Assembly (NCBI GenBank): GCA_026874595.1
Contig: CM049318.1
Span: 20,309,456-20,373,455 of the forward strand
Reading direction: 5' to 3'
Length of the DNA stretch: 64,000 nucleotides
Source of the DNA: Sipunculus nudus
Taxonomy: Eukaryota > Annelida > Sipuncula > Golfingiida > Sipunculidae
Shown: in pieces, positions 37,501-48,196 of the stretch
How the letters are laid out: each line of letters opens with the position of its first letter
Numbering within the stretch: the stretch's first letter is position 1
Notes under the pieces: generated by a model
Database searches by the model: none
Told to the model about the DNA's origin: nothing
The model's input: the letters and a program-made list of their open reading frames with translations, nothing else
Translations under genes and position numbers: made by a program

Positions 37501-40500
37501 TGAATTCCTGATCTAGGTGTGTTGAATTTCTTGTTGGGACTTCATGAAAGGCTGCAGCACTCGCTTTGCCATCTTATTTTGTATTCTGCTCTCACCAAGG
37601 CCCCCTGTTACCACACCTGCGGGTGCTGCTAATTGTTACTTTTGCTGCGTCATAAGACAAAAGAACTCACTCCCAAAAGGCGCACTCGATTGCGAGTGAT
37701 CTTATAACTAAGGTACTCAAAATATACCCATTTCGGTTTATTGAATGAAGCACTATATGTTAGTTATCAATGAACTCACTTGCGTTTTGTCGCTCAGAAG
37801 CTGGTTAATAATATTCAGGAAGAAGTCTACTGACTCTCTCGGAAACATGCTAATACCGAAAATTCGCCGAATGATCTTACCGAACCGTGGAAACAAGACT
37901 GTAGTAAATGAAATAAGTGAGAAAAAAAATCAATAGCGATTCAGTTAGAAGGTAAGTTGTCCAATTCAACTCTTTAATAAATGGAACGTTGTTCCCGCTA
38001 TGGATAGTTTTTTTAATCTTTATATTAAAAATATCATTTATGAGGGAGAAACCTGATTTTATAAGGTTGGAAGTTAAAATAAAGTTACCACAAGTTAAGA
38101 ATTGTCACCAGAAATTATGATGCAACTCACGCATGTTTATAAGAACCCATAATCTTGGTTTTAAGATATTTTGGAGATGCCCAAGAAATTTCTCATTTTG
38201 GTTCTTTACAATCCTTGTTTCCATACCGAAAACAGTTGCAGCTATAACGTCCAGAGAATAAGCAAAACCACACCTACAGAATTCATTGAAATGTATGAAA
38301 AACAGAGCATTGAGGAACTTCTGCGAATATTCCGGGTTACCAGATTCGGGATATTACGATATCCCTAATCAAACTAATTTCTGTAAATGTCAATTGGCCA
38401 AAAAATTAGTTAATTAAACTAATTTTATGTAGATAATGACAAATGCAAAAAACACAGACAAAACCTTACCCTCTACATTTAAGTTTATCTTTATACTTTA
38501 CTAGTTTATTATTATGATGAATACGAAGTGTTTGTCGATATAACGTACCCGAAATCATAGTGTTTGCCGCCGCAAAGAGATGTTAGTTGTATAAAGGAAT
38601 CGGTCTACAACAAGTTAATAAACAATATTCAGGACCATACTGATCAGATACCTGAGAACGTCTACCTTCTCTTCTTTTTCTGTCTGTTCATATAAGAATT
38701 CCACCACCCATTGTGCGCATTTGTTCATCTGGCCCATCATCTAAAAGTTCAATGACAATCAGTTCAGGTGATTCTTTTTCTTGGAAACAAACCTGTCAGC
38801 ATTTATAAGGCCTAGTATAGCTGACATCCGTCCTCAATTTTTATGTGGTTCTTTATATTGCGTGCCCCTGATTCCACCGCCTACCTGTCATTTTCTGATG
38901 CCTGGTTTATCTGTTCATGCTATTATATTTAAGATATTAACTAGGTATCACTGAAGTAAACCTTTTTTTCATGGCTTAATCAAAGCATGCACAATAAGAA
39001 AAAAGCTTACACATTCCATCTGTTGCTATACATTTACTTCCTTATTTAAATCACGTATCTCGAGTTATTTTCTTTTCATTAAGGTTGGTTCAAAGGTCGT
39101 CACTGATAAAGCTCTCCGGTTTGGTGCTTGGAAGCCTGATGACGTTCTGTCTGAGCGCCAACATCAGTGCGTGGCCATATATACATATGTATGCTTGTCC
39201 AAACAATCGTATCAAAGAACTCAACATGATTTAGAATATACCAGAATCATAAAAATACTTTATATAGACACTTTATACACACATCTACCTGAGGGGAAGA
39301 TTCGGCGTTCCTTAAGCAATTGAATGTCCGCGGGTACAGTCGATCTCGTCATTGGATTATTATATGACTGCTTTTGACTGATTATGGATAATTCTCGACA
39401 TACATTGATAAACTTTCTTACCTGCTTCAGTTTTCCAGTTGTAAACACTGGTGTCATTAGATTGCGTACACGTTTCCAGTGGTCATCTTTCAAACCAAAT
39501 ACCATTGTATCAAAAGGATATTCGAGAGAATCATGGAACTATAAATAAAGAGAAAATAGAAACAAAATGAAATATATTTATAAAGAAGCGGAGTGGAACT
39601 GCTAATCAAGTAGAACTATATGAGAAATACTAATTTTGATAACTTTTGTAATAGACTATAATTCCGGATGAGCAGATGATGTTGTATGATGAAACAAAGG
39701 AAGGCTGATTAGGGAGAAACTTTTTTTAAAGAAGCAGTCTTACAAGCTGAAGCATTTTCCGACAGGTTGGTTGCGAAGACATTAAAGACAAAAGATATTA
39801 CTAGGCAGATTTTGTTGGCCCTATGCAAAATGCCAGCGAATATTCTTTCGTTAATCATGTACTTGTCAATATAGTTTTTTTAGTTGTCCCTCAAGGGTAA
39901 TACATGATAATATATTTTACAATGTATTTAAACGTTCCATAATGAAGATTCCCTTATATTATGTGTTTAATTTATTTTTTATTCACACTGATTTCAGTTT
40001 ATTTTTTCATTGTCACATAGATGTTCATATGTGAATACAGATATTTACGTTCTTGCCAAGACAATCGGGTGGGATTTCCGAGAATTAACCAAGGATATTC
40101 TTCAAATGAAACAACCACTCACTCTGTGATTGACGAAGTTGTGAAAATCCTTGACTAAGATTTGCTTCAGAGGAACAGGATCCGAGATTAGAACAACAGG
40201 CTGGCGGCCCTCGTAATATCTAATAAAACACTTATTTTATTGTAAAATACTACGTTACTGTAATGAAATATTACATTTATATCAAAACCAATAGTATTAG
40301 AGCCTTATTAATATAAAATGATTTCGATCAATAAAATTTGAATGACATCATAGGTTCAAGTAAAAGCATGTATTTTGATGAAAATAGGATGGCTCTTTTT
40401 TATAATAATCGTCAGGACTAAATGGTCAAGATCTATCCATACATCCGTCATACAGTTGTAACTATGGCTTATCCAAGGGTTCCAATTTTTAAAACCACAT

Positions 40501-42481
40501 ACATTTCATTTAAACCAGAAAAAAGGATGAAATAACCAGAATGTAGCAGAAACTATTGATATTACCCAGCTATTCCTCCATATTTCTTTGCAATGTCACG
40601 GTTGAACTTCCGGGTGCCCTTTAAACAACAAAGAAATTTCATAGCGCAACTTACATTTAACTGACAAAATGCAAAAGCGTATAGAAGTGTCAACCGGGGG
40701 CTGTGATATATTAAGTTATATTACTCCATGGTCAAGTATGGAGTCTAGCTGGATGATTGTTTTTATTATTTATTGTATATTGATATAAAGTATCAAGTTT
40801 AGATGTAAGCGTAAGAACTTGGAGAGCACAGGTGTCTCTTTTGATGTTAATATCGGTAAAGTTTACTTCCGTGGGAGCCGTCTCTGTCTAGACGGTCTCT
40901 TTAGCAACGTTGTTTATTGTAGATTTCAAAAGTTGAACACCTGCTTAGTTTGCTATCACACAAGGTTTGATTTCTCGAGGCGTGTCCATTTAATATTCAT
41001 GTAAATAGTCGGTATAATAGAGTGTGATGACTGGCCAGAAGAAGGTCGGGACTTGTGACCTCAGCAAACACATGTAAGCCGTGGTTGAGAAGAAATTCGC
41101 TACAATTGCCTGTACAGCGCGCCAGTTTGGGTATAGTCTGACGATTGTCTACAGTCTGGTGGCAGGTCTGCGTTCATTAGAGTCTGGACAGCTGAAAGAT
41201 GATGTCTGTAAGCGTGAACAGTCAGTGTCTGAGGAAGGCCACGTTGATACCTCTGTAACGGATTTTAGAGGGAATATCCCCAATCGCCGACGGACTGGTA
41301 ATCCGGCGATCTTGTATCTGATGTGAACGCTTCCAGTAACAGGCCAAGGACATTGTTTACAAGCAAATGATTTGAGGTACTGGATATCGTTGTGTGGAGA
41401 CATATTCAGTTACCTAGTGCCGGTTGATTCCAAGAGATATCAGCTGTGGAAAAACATTGATTCTACGTTTGTATAGAATAGGCTGTGAGTTTAAAAGTCA
41501 GTACTGCGTGAACTATGCCTCGAGGGGCGAAGGTGTACTCTGGCGAGAAACTGTTGATCGTAGGTGCCCTGTGTTAATACAAGTGAATTGATAGTGCTGT
41601 GTACACGGTAAGAGCGTACTGCATTAACGGTTCGACATTACGATGTCACGTGTGCGCAATGGTCATGTGATCAGATGCAGTGTAAACAGAGAACTACCCA
41701 TTGCAAAGATCATAACGGACTTAGTGATTTCGTGTTTCTTATTGGCCGCTTGTGATCATCAGTGTTTATATGTTTGGAGCGCCCCTCTAAATAAATATAA
41801 GTGTATTCCTTTTTAATATATTTGTTTTGTCAATTCATGTCTCATTCATCTTTTGGAGTGTATGTATGAGTTTCAGCATTTTTCTTCCATTTAAAAAAAG
41901 TACCTGGACGTTCATACTTTTAGGGGTGTGACAAGACGTTTACACAAAAATATTCGTCAATTAAGTGCTTTTAAAATCAGAACTCATATTTACATACTGA
42001 GGAAAACAAAAACGACAGATGAAAGTTTTTTTCTGTCCTTCGTCTCAAGAAACGAATAAAAACCATAAAAAAGACATATGTTGATATTAATAGTAATTCT
42101 CAAGGTTATCAAGGACTACGTGGTAAATCATAGATAGTTTTGGATTTAATATTGTGCATTTACGGAGGATAAATCTATCATTAAAAATCCACGGTATGTG
42201 TAAATTTATTTTTCAAGTCAATAAGCTATACTTCTGTGTAGGTCGATTCGGCATTTTAGTTTATATCTTACAAATAGTTATACTTGACCGTATCTTAACA
42301 CAGAGAATGTATTTTTTTATTACAATGAGAGAAGAACTAAGAGTTATATGAAAGGCCTACGTACCGCAGAGAGAAAACTGAGCAGGTTACCAAAGTAAGG
42401 CAACGGTCCTGGTCCAGGCAGACCCATCTTGGTAAAAGTGCTGAAGGTCCAAGTACCGTGACTGAGGAATGAAGAATAGTT

Positions 42482-42552
<71 letters not shown>

Positions 42553-42727
42553 CTTATTGAATTTAGTTGTCTTACTGTTTATCTCGAATCCAGCATCGTT
42601 ACTGATTATATATGAATAATGATCCATCGCCTGAGGCAGACTCTGTTTCTACTTACACATATAATAAGACCAACAGCACATTTGTCCATACGATCCAGAG
42701 CGGAAACTCAAGTCCAAGGACCTCCAT
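32970..42727 (-). CDS. CYP3-like cytochrome P450 (all 14 exons)
   Basis: Predicted ER-anchored haem monooxygenase of clan 3. Exons, 5' to 3': 42727-42657, 42461-42365, 40618-40566, 40219-40123, 39538-39422, 38740-38652, 38273-38131, 37898-37780, 37069-36949, 36382-36222, 35811-35726, 34439-34302, 33477-33315, 33050-32970. Phases join without stops to 511 residues, normal for CYP3. Exon 1 encodes a leader with the anchor WIVWTNVLLVLLY. Later motifs: HGTWTF, LPGPGPLPYFG, C-helix HWKRVR, I-helix AGTETT (canonical), K-helix ECLR, WPEPERF, and haem loop FGIGPRHCIG. Oddities: after exon 10 (36222) the expected GT is AT, the exon 11 donor is weak (GTTCCT), and exon 13 has a pyrimidine-poor acceptor. 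It may be active or starting to decay. Exon lengths match the plus-strand gene except in exons 9, 11 and 14. Confidence 0.92.
34481..34574 (+). repeat. AT and AAT microsatellite in P450 intron
   Basis: A long (TA)n run followed by (AAT)n, immediately before the isolated exon 2 fragment at 34599. Confidence 0.95.
34599..34646 (+). pseudogene. Isolated P450 exon 2 fragment, opposite strand
   Basis: The plus strand encodes TWTFSTFPKMGLPG followed by a GTAAGC donor-like site, clearly the start of a CYP3-like exon 2. It sits inside an intron of the minus-strand P450 (between exons 12 and 11) in antisense orientation. No other exon of this fragment was found. It is a relic of a further copy or of an inversion. 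Confidence 0.75.
40819..41930 (+). repeat. GC-richer block in P450 intron 2, possible LTR-like insert
   Basis: This kilobase in the intron between exons 2 and 3 has less AT-biased composition than its surroundings and ends near an AATAAATATAAGTG polyadenylation-like segment (about 41790). Composition and tail suggest a solo LTR or other insert, but no terminal repeats or target duplication were defined. An 81-residue open frame inside matches nothing recognised. Confidence 0.3.
42485..42550. repeat. AT microsatellite in P450 intron 1
   Basis: Uninterrupted (TA)n between exons 1 and 2 of the minus-strand P450. Confidence 0.95.
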
Positions 42728-42960
42728 TTTGACACAAGCTGATCGTGTATGTTTACTATGTACAATTGTTTCCCTGAACACGCGAAGCTTCGACGGACCT
42801 GCATACAGTGAGGCATGTACAAGCCAGACAACAACAACTTTTCTTTTCGGGTTTGACCTGGATATCAGATATCTTGAATAAGAAGAAACAGACAGTCAAG
42901 GACATAACGAGATAACCAGTTAACTGCAGGAACTTTTTTCTGCATGTCGCTGAAACAATA
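42728..42960 (-). promoter_or_regulatory. 5' flank / promoter region of the minus-strand P450
   Basis: Directly upstream of the start codon at 42727. Parts resemble the flanks of both pseudogene exon 1 remnants (for example ACACGCGAAGCTTC near 42780 and TGTCAAGGACATA near 42893), so a promoter-bearing segment was duplicated. A single nuclear-receptor-type half site, AGGTCA, occurs on the minus strand near 42858 but is not visibly conserved in the pseudogene copies. Transcription start not determined. Confidence 0.4.
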
Positions 42961-42989
42961 AACGCTCACAAATACTTGTTTTGTAGGAA

Positions 42990-43020
<31 letters not shown>

Positions 43021-43184
43021 GTTTTGTTCACATAACGTGAATTCAATACATCCCGTTGATAGTGCTCTACCGTATGGGAGAGTTTGTACCTGAAGAGTGA
43101 GCCGGCTTGAATGCTGCTCTCACGAAACAGATCTGTAGCACAAACTGATGAAGTCAAACTAACCGTACTTTAGTTATTTATGTA

Positions 43185-43251
<67 letters not shown>

Positions 43252-44509
43252 TAGCAAATACCCGTGCTACCAACGGTTTGGGGCGAACACGACAATCCGT
43301 ACGGTGGTATCGGAAAATCACACAAATCGGGTTACGCTATTAATATAAAGATCCATTATATGTATGGTGTTGATGACAAATATCTTTCGGAACAGCGTTC
43401 GGAACATGTTTCGAAACAGCGTACAGTCGCACAGGGTCACCCCAATCCAGTGCCTAACATGCATGTGGTCAGGATCTTTGACAAATAGTCACCTACACAT
43501 GTACCATGTGAAATGAGAAACGTATACAGTATTACATATACATACAAAAGAAACCGTCCACGGAATAGACCTAAGAAGAAAATGCAAAAATACCAGTTTT
43601 ATTTATAACAATGATGGCCATGACTTATACGCAATAAGCATACTGTAACATACTGAATGAAAGAATTAAAAGTCTTTAAAAACAAAGAGTATTACATAAA
43701 CATTATTGAACATCAGATGGCACATGCATGTAAAAGAAAAAAAATACCAGTACAAACGTATTAAATATACATTTTTACAGGAGTTTAAAATTTGTTACTG
43801 CAGAAATGAGAAATAAATCTCGATTTCCAAAACATTTTAAGTCAATATTATGTGTTTACAACTTCGGTGGTGCCACTCCTGTACAAACTCTACCAACCAC
43901 GACGTGAATGTGGTTAACATTTACATCTGTTACATAGTAGGCCTACATGTATTGGTGAATATTTGTAAAGGACCTCAATCGCATGCAAAGCCCTGGACTT
44001 CGTGCGACTAAGTGCGACTGTATAAGACCAAAACAAAAATAAAAGGTATGGTTCTCAGGCACCGCCCACATCAATTTTAACCCCCCCCCCACACACACAC
44101 ACACACACATAAAATAATTAATTTGTTTTTTTTCTCTTTCAAGAAGATAAAATAATACAATTTTAATCAGATTTCCTTTGTTATGTAGTGCTTTTGCGTG
44201 TTTAGCAAACAATTCTGTGATTTCCATGTTTTTCCCTGATCATATTAAATTTTTATCGAAACATATAAAACAAACGTAAAATATCGCCCGGCCTCACAGG
44301 TTTCTAAAATAAAGTGCCTGAGAAAATAACTTTATTTTTTGACTTATAAATTGCGATTTACTGCGGCCCGGTAGATGTGCACTCAAGCATATCAGGTCAC
44401 GAAAAGGGCTCCTGTAAATTCTTTCAAAGATCCCCCTTTTGAGAAGGGATCGCCGATGTGGATTATTTCGGGCCGGTCACCGCGTAATGTAAGAAACCTC
44501 AGTTAGGGT
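42961..44509. other. Intergenic DNA with AT microsatellites
   Basis: Contains (TA)n runs at about 42990-43016 and 43181-43250 and a C-run followed by (CA)n at 44083-44109. No gene was recognised; the longest open frames have no domain signal. Confidence 0.5.
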
Positions 44510-45191
44510 ACGCTCCCGAGGCAGCGGAAATCTTGCGATTCTAAAGAAGCAACTGATTTTCACGCTGCCAGCTTTGACCGTTTATGTTATATTTAGACAC
44601 CAGATGGCGGTTCGTTTTCCGCTGAAAAAAACGTGCGTATGATGTGACAAGCAGCCAACCAGATGCCAATGAACAAACACTCGACAGGCATCCTGGCTCC
44701 GCCCATAGCTGCGCTGAGAGCTGACCGTCGAATTTTAATTGCTCCCTCTGTATTCTCGCATCATCGACCGATTCGATTATGACATTATGACTGTGTTAGC
44801 ATAGCCATGTATCTGTTGTCTGCAGAACTGAAATCAGCCAGCGAGGTGTGCACGCAGCCTTTGTTGTTACGTTTCTTTTTAATTACAACTCCCCGGTCAG
44901 GCATCCTATGTGCCCAAGGCCCTAAGCAAACTACGTCTGGGGCAATTCTCTCTGAGCCTGTCGCCTGTTCAGACGGTTACCGGGGCGATAAGCTGTCACT
45001 CGAAACGAAATGAACATGATTTGCTCTGTGTATTCCTCGCTTGGCTGTGTCTTCCAGCACAAGGTCTCATCTGATTGGACAAAAATACAGTGCTCCCCTC
45101 TGGTGCAGCAATTCAGGATACGGGGTCATAACAAACAGCGCTTACGATATAGGGAGTCGGCCTATAGTTAAAGCGCTGTGTAAAGAGCGTA
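44510..45191 (+). repeat. Dispersed ~690 bp repeat, copy B
   Basis: Second copy of the 5504-6200 repeat in the same orientation, 39 kb away, so the pair brackets the P450 cluster. It begins ACGCTCCCGAGGCAGCGG and ends TAAAGAGCGTA. Short indels distinguish the copies. The following sequence diverges at once, giving a sharp end. Confidence 0.8.
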
Positions 45192-45271
45192 CAGTTACGG
45201 CCCCCGGGGTAAAATTCTGTCCCGCCAACACACACTCTATGGCCTTTGTGTTACCGGGCCATAAGACACCA

Positions 45272-45482
45272 GACGGATTTTAAACTGGCCTAGGCGAGAT
45301 TAAAATCATGGCCTGCTCCATGATGGATTTTAATCTCGCCTAGGCGAGATTGCGATTGTGATCTCGTCTAGGCAAGTTTAAAATCTGTCTAGCCGAGATC
45401 ACAATTGCAATCTCGCCTAGGCGAGATCACAATCGCAATCTCGTCTAGGCGAATTTAAAATCCGCCTGGATTTCAATCTCGT
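45272..45482. repeat. Array of CTAG-centred palindromes, nested hairpins
   Basis: About 210 bp contain six diverged copies of a self-complementary core, best form CTCGCCTAGGCGAG, in alternating contexts linked by GATTGCGATTGTGATC-type spacers. The outer ends mirror each other: GGATTTTAAA near the left edge and TTTAAAATCC near the right edge. An inner hairpin has the 19-base arm CCTAGGCGAGATTAAAATC and its exact complement about 18 bases later. No coding frame is maintained. Confidence 0.85.
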
Positions 45483-46713
45483 CTCTGACATATATATAGA
45501 GGAAGGCCACCTGGTGTCACTCTTGAAAACTACTATGCACCCCTGCGGGTGCTGAGGTAACCTGAAAGTTTGTGTGCAAGACGAGATGAACATATCTTTA
45601 ATAGTTATGCATAGTATTATCGAACCCTGACAGCCATTTTCTCGAACCGCTCGGAACCGTCCGGATATGCCACAGGTGAAATTATGGTATCTTCGCTAGT
45701 TGTAACACGGTTTCTACGGCACAATTACAACAAGTGGATTTCTTTTCTAACCTGAAAGCCTCAGTCTCCATGTGCAACGATAACAGTTGTGACAGTTTTT
45801 ACAATTAAAATACTCCGTACTAGCCAATCACTAGTTAAAGTTGGATCAAGATCCTAATAATAATTGCACAGATATGTCCGAAAAACTTTGTTTTCTACCC
45901 TATACCCTTGGCGGAGGTAAATGTATATCTAATGGGAATTAAATAGAGGCTATTCTAGTAAATTAATCATAGAATCTATCTTATTTCATTTTCATTCTAT
46001 CGAATAAAGACGGAAGACTCACAAAATACATTACAAACGCATTTTATTGCTTGGTTTGTATTTTGTGATGGGATTAATGTTTATTTTTGTTGTAAATGAT
46101 GAGGATAATTTGAGGATTGTTTAGGTTCAGCGAATGGCACGCCGATTGATGGATAATACAGAAATGAAACAGCTAAAATTTGATGTTATCATATTGTAAT
46201 GAATGGCTTATTATTGTTTATTTTCCCCCAGATCAACTGCTGAGGGTACATGCATCTCATCATAGTGACTGATATGGTAGTTTTGAGTAATATATTTGTT
46301 TGAAAATATGTGCCATTGAAACGCCAGGTGTTTAAATTTGTGGGGGTTTTAAGGGAGTTTATGACAGTATTATATTTGGACACCTTTTGAGCGTACGAGT
46401 TAAATTAAACATTATTTGAGCATATGGTCCCAATCATTTACCATTTGTACCTGTTTGGCTGCATTCGCCGCATCCCCAGTAACATCCATAGCAGAATCGC
46501 CGACTCCATCCACGAACACTCTCTGTTTCCTGATGTCAGACCAACGTTTCACATCATGACTGTGGATGATGACGCCATCAAACATACTCTGGTCCTTAAA
46601 CGTCACTTCCCTTGGCTTATCGTGCAGACCAGTGTTTCTTCGATGTCCTCCATGTTGCCATGGTTTCTGTATCTGATCGTCCATCGCACTGAAGTCCTCG
46701 GACTTAAGAACCA
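45483..46713. other. Intergenic DNA, no gene recognised
   Basis: AT-rich sequence between the palindrome array and the candidate minus-strand gene. Nothing with clear coding or repeat structure was seen. Confidence 0.4.
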
Positions 46714-47020
46714 TCAACACTTCATGTCTGAATATGATACAAGACACAATACTATACGGGCTGAACATATGTTAGCACCATTTGCGACCTCTAGCATGTC
46801 TTCTTCGATGAGAATGCATGACATATTGTCGTCATCATGGTCTACAGGTACGGTGTAACTCGAAAGAAACCAGACCAATCGTTAGATATGCTTGTGTACT
46901 TTCAAATAACACCTACCATATGCGAGAAACATTCCGTTGTAACTTAGCATATTGGTAAACCCCTTGCAAGTCTGTTGAACATCTGACCGCAATGAATGCA
47001 ACCATGGCTCGCACGGGTTA
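46714..47020 (-). CDS. Candidate 3' exons of a small cysteine-containing protein, unknown
   Basis: Two minus-strand segments have matching splice signals and phase. 47020-46917 follows TCTTCCAG, encodes NPCEPWLHSLRSD to GMFLAYG, and ends at GTAGGT. 46841-46779 follows CTGTAG and encodes DHDDDNMSCILIEEDM. Reading on, directly or via a further acceptor at CATATTCAG, meets a TGA at 46716-46714 after Met-Lys-Cys. Spaced cysteines and an acidic stretch suggest a small extracellular or secreted protein, but no family was recognised and the 5' exons were not found. A longer open frame below, 46768-46412, is in another frame. Splice consistency is the only support. Confidence 0.3.
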
Positions 47021-47102
47021 CTGGAAGATAGACAACTAGTACATGACACAATAAATGACTTACGGTAGAGATGGTTTTTCACTCTGTGAGTTCACAAGTG
47101 AA

Positions 47103-47575
47103 AGAATGGGCGGGGCGAACGGATCAAAGGGAAATCAGAAAATTTCGCGATCAGCAAAATTTGAACTCCGGTGAAAACATCAGTCTGAAAATAATTCTAT
47201 TCAATAAAGTATTCATTGAATTCACCTGGCTCCAAGGAATCCTTGCATATGACTTGAAGGCTAAAGTGTTCTTATTTACTGACTTACCTGAACGAAAGTG
47301 AAGAAGACCATTTTGGAGCACAGAAAGTCGTTAAACAAAGGTAGCGTCACCTGCAGGTGATAATCACATGTCGATCATGTGCTGAGTAAGTGTGTAAGAT
47401 TTGGTGGAAAAAAGCAGCAAGGGTCTTAGAGAAATGTGATAAAAGAATGGACGACACGGGCGGACTGAAGGAAATTCAGAAAATTTCGCGATTGGATGAT
47501 TCGATAAATACTATATTAAATTGACTTATTTTCAGACTGACGTTTCCACCGGAGTTCAGGTTTTGCTGATTGGTG
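47103..47575. repeat. Direct plus inverted local duplication
   Basis: A 50 bp block (47103-47152, with CAGAAAATTTCGCGAT) recurs directly at 47443-47492. The ~75 bp after the first block (47150-47225, with TGAACTCCGGTG and CAGTCTGAAAATAA) recurs inverted at about 47495-47575. The arms differ partly by synonymous-looking changes in the frame QQNLNSG. Confidence 0.7.
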
Positions 47576-48195
47576 TGGGGCTCAAGAGTACCCCAGAATA
47601 ATTAAAAAAATTAATACAATGGCTCCAGTATCTGAAAAAACTAATGCATTGATCACCATGATTCTCTGCATGCATATTGATCATGGAATGTTACATTAGT
47701 TTCTGCAGACTGATGGCACCACCTAGATTTTTTTTCAAATTTTTACGCATTATTTTTCTTTATTTTTGTCCGTTAACAGGGCACAAATCGTGAGCACTGA
47801 ACCTAGAAACTTCATACTTGACATCCTGGGAGGTCCATGAAGTCTCATAGGAAACCTGAAATTAAGTCTCTGTTACCAATATCTACCGAGCTATGGGGTT
47901 CAAGAGGAACCCCCCCCCCCCCCCCAAGAATAATTAAAAATTTGACACAAAAGCTTCAGTATCTCAACAGCTTATACATTGATCACCATGGTTCTTTCCA
48001 TGCATATTGATCATGGAGTGCTACATTAGTTCCTGCAGACTGGTGGTGCCACCTGGATTTTTTTCTAATTTTTACGCATTTTTTTCCATTTTAGACCTTT
48101 AAAGATGCGGTCGTCTGTTAATAGGGCACAAATCGTAACCACTGGAACTAGAAACCTCTAACTTGGCCTCCTGGGAGATCCATTAAAGGTCTCCT
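47576..48195 (+). repeat. Two diverged units of a ~300 bp repeat also found at 56.6-57.8 kb
   Basis: Two head-to-tail units share TTGATCACCATG, TGCATATTGATCATGGA, a TCCTGCAGACTGGTGG-type block and AATTTTTACGCATT. They are inverted relative to the array at 56640-57770, which has the same words on the opposite strand (for example AACATTCCATGATCAATATCC). A poly-C run interrupts unit 2. Confidence 0.7.
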
Positions 48196-48196
48196 T

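Noticed and set aside
41081-41326. 81-residue plus-strand frame in P450 intron 2
   Set aside because: No domain and inside a presumed inserted repeat block.
45041-45283. 80-residue plus-strand frame
   Set aside because: Lies mostly within dispersed repeat copy B; the equivalent frame in copy A is not conserved.
46412-46768. 118-residue minus-strand frame downstream of the candidate small gene
   Set aside because: It is in a different frame from the spliced exons and the proposed splice into it would not keep phase; probably 3' UTR or chance.
46424-46858. 144-residue plus-strand frame
   Set aside because: Antisense to the candidate minus-strand exons, no domain, His/Ser/Met-rich composition typical of a shadow frame.
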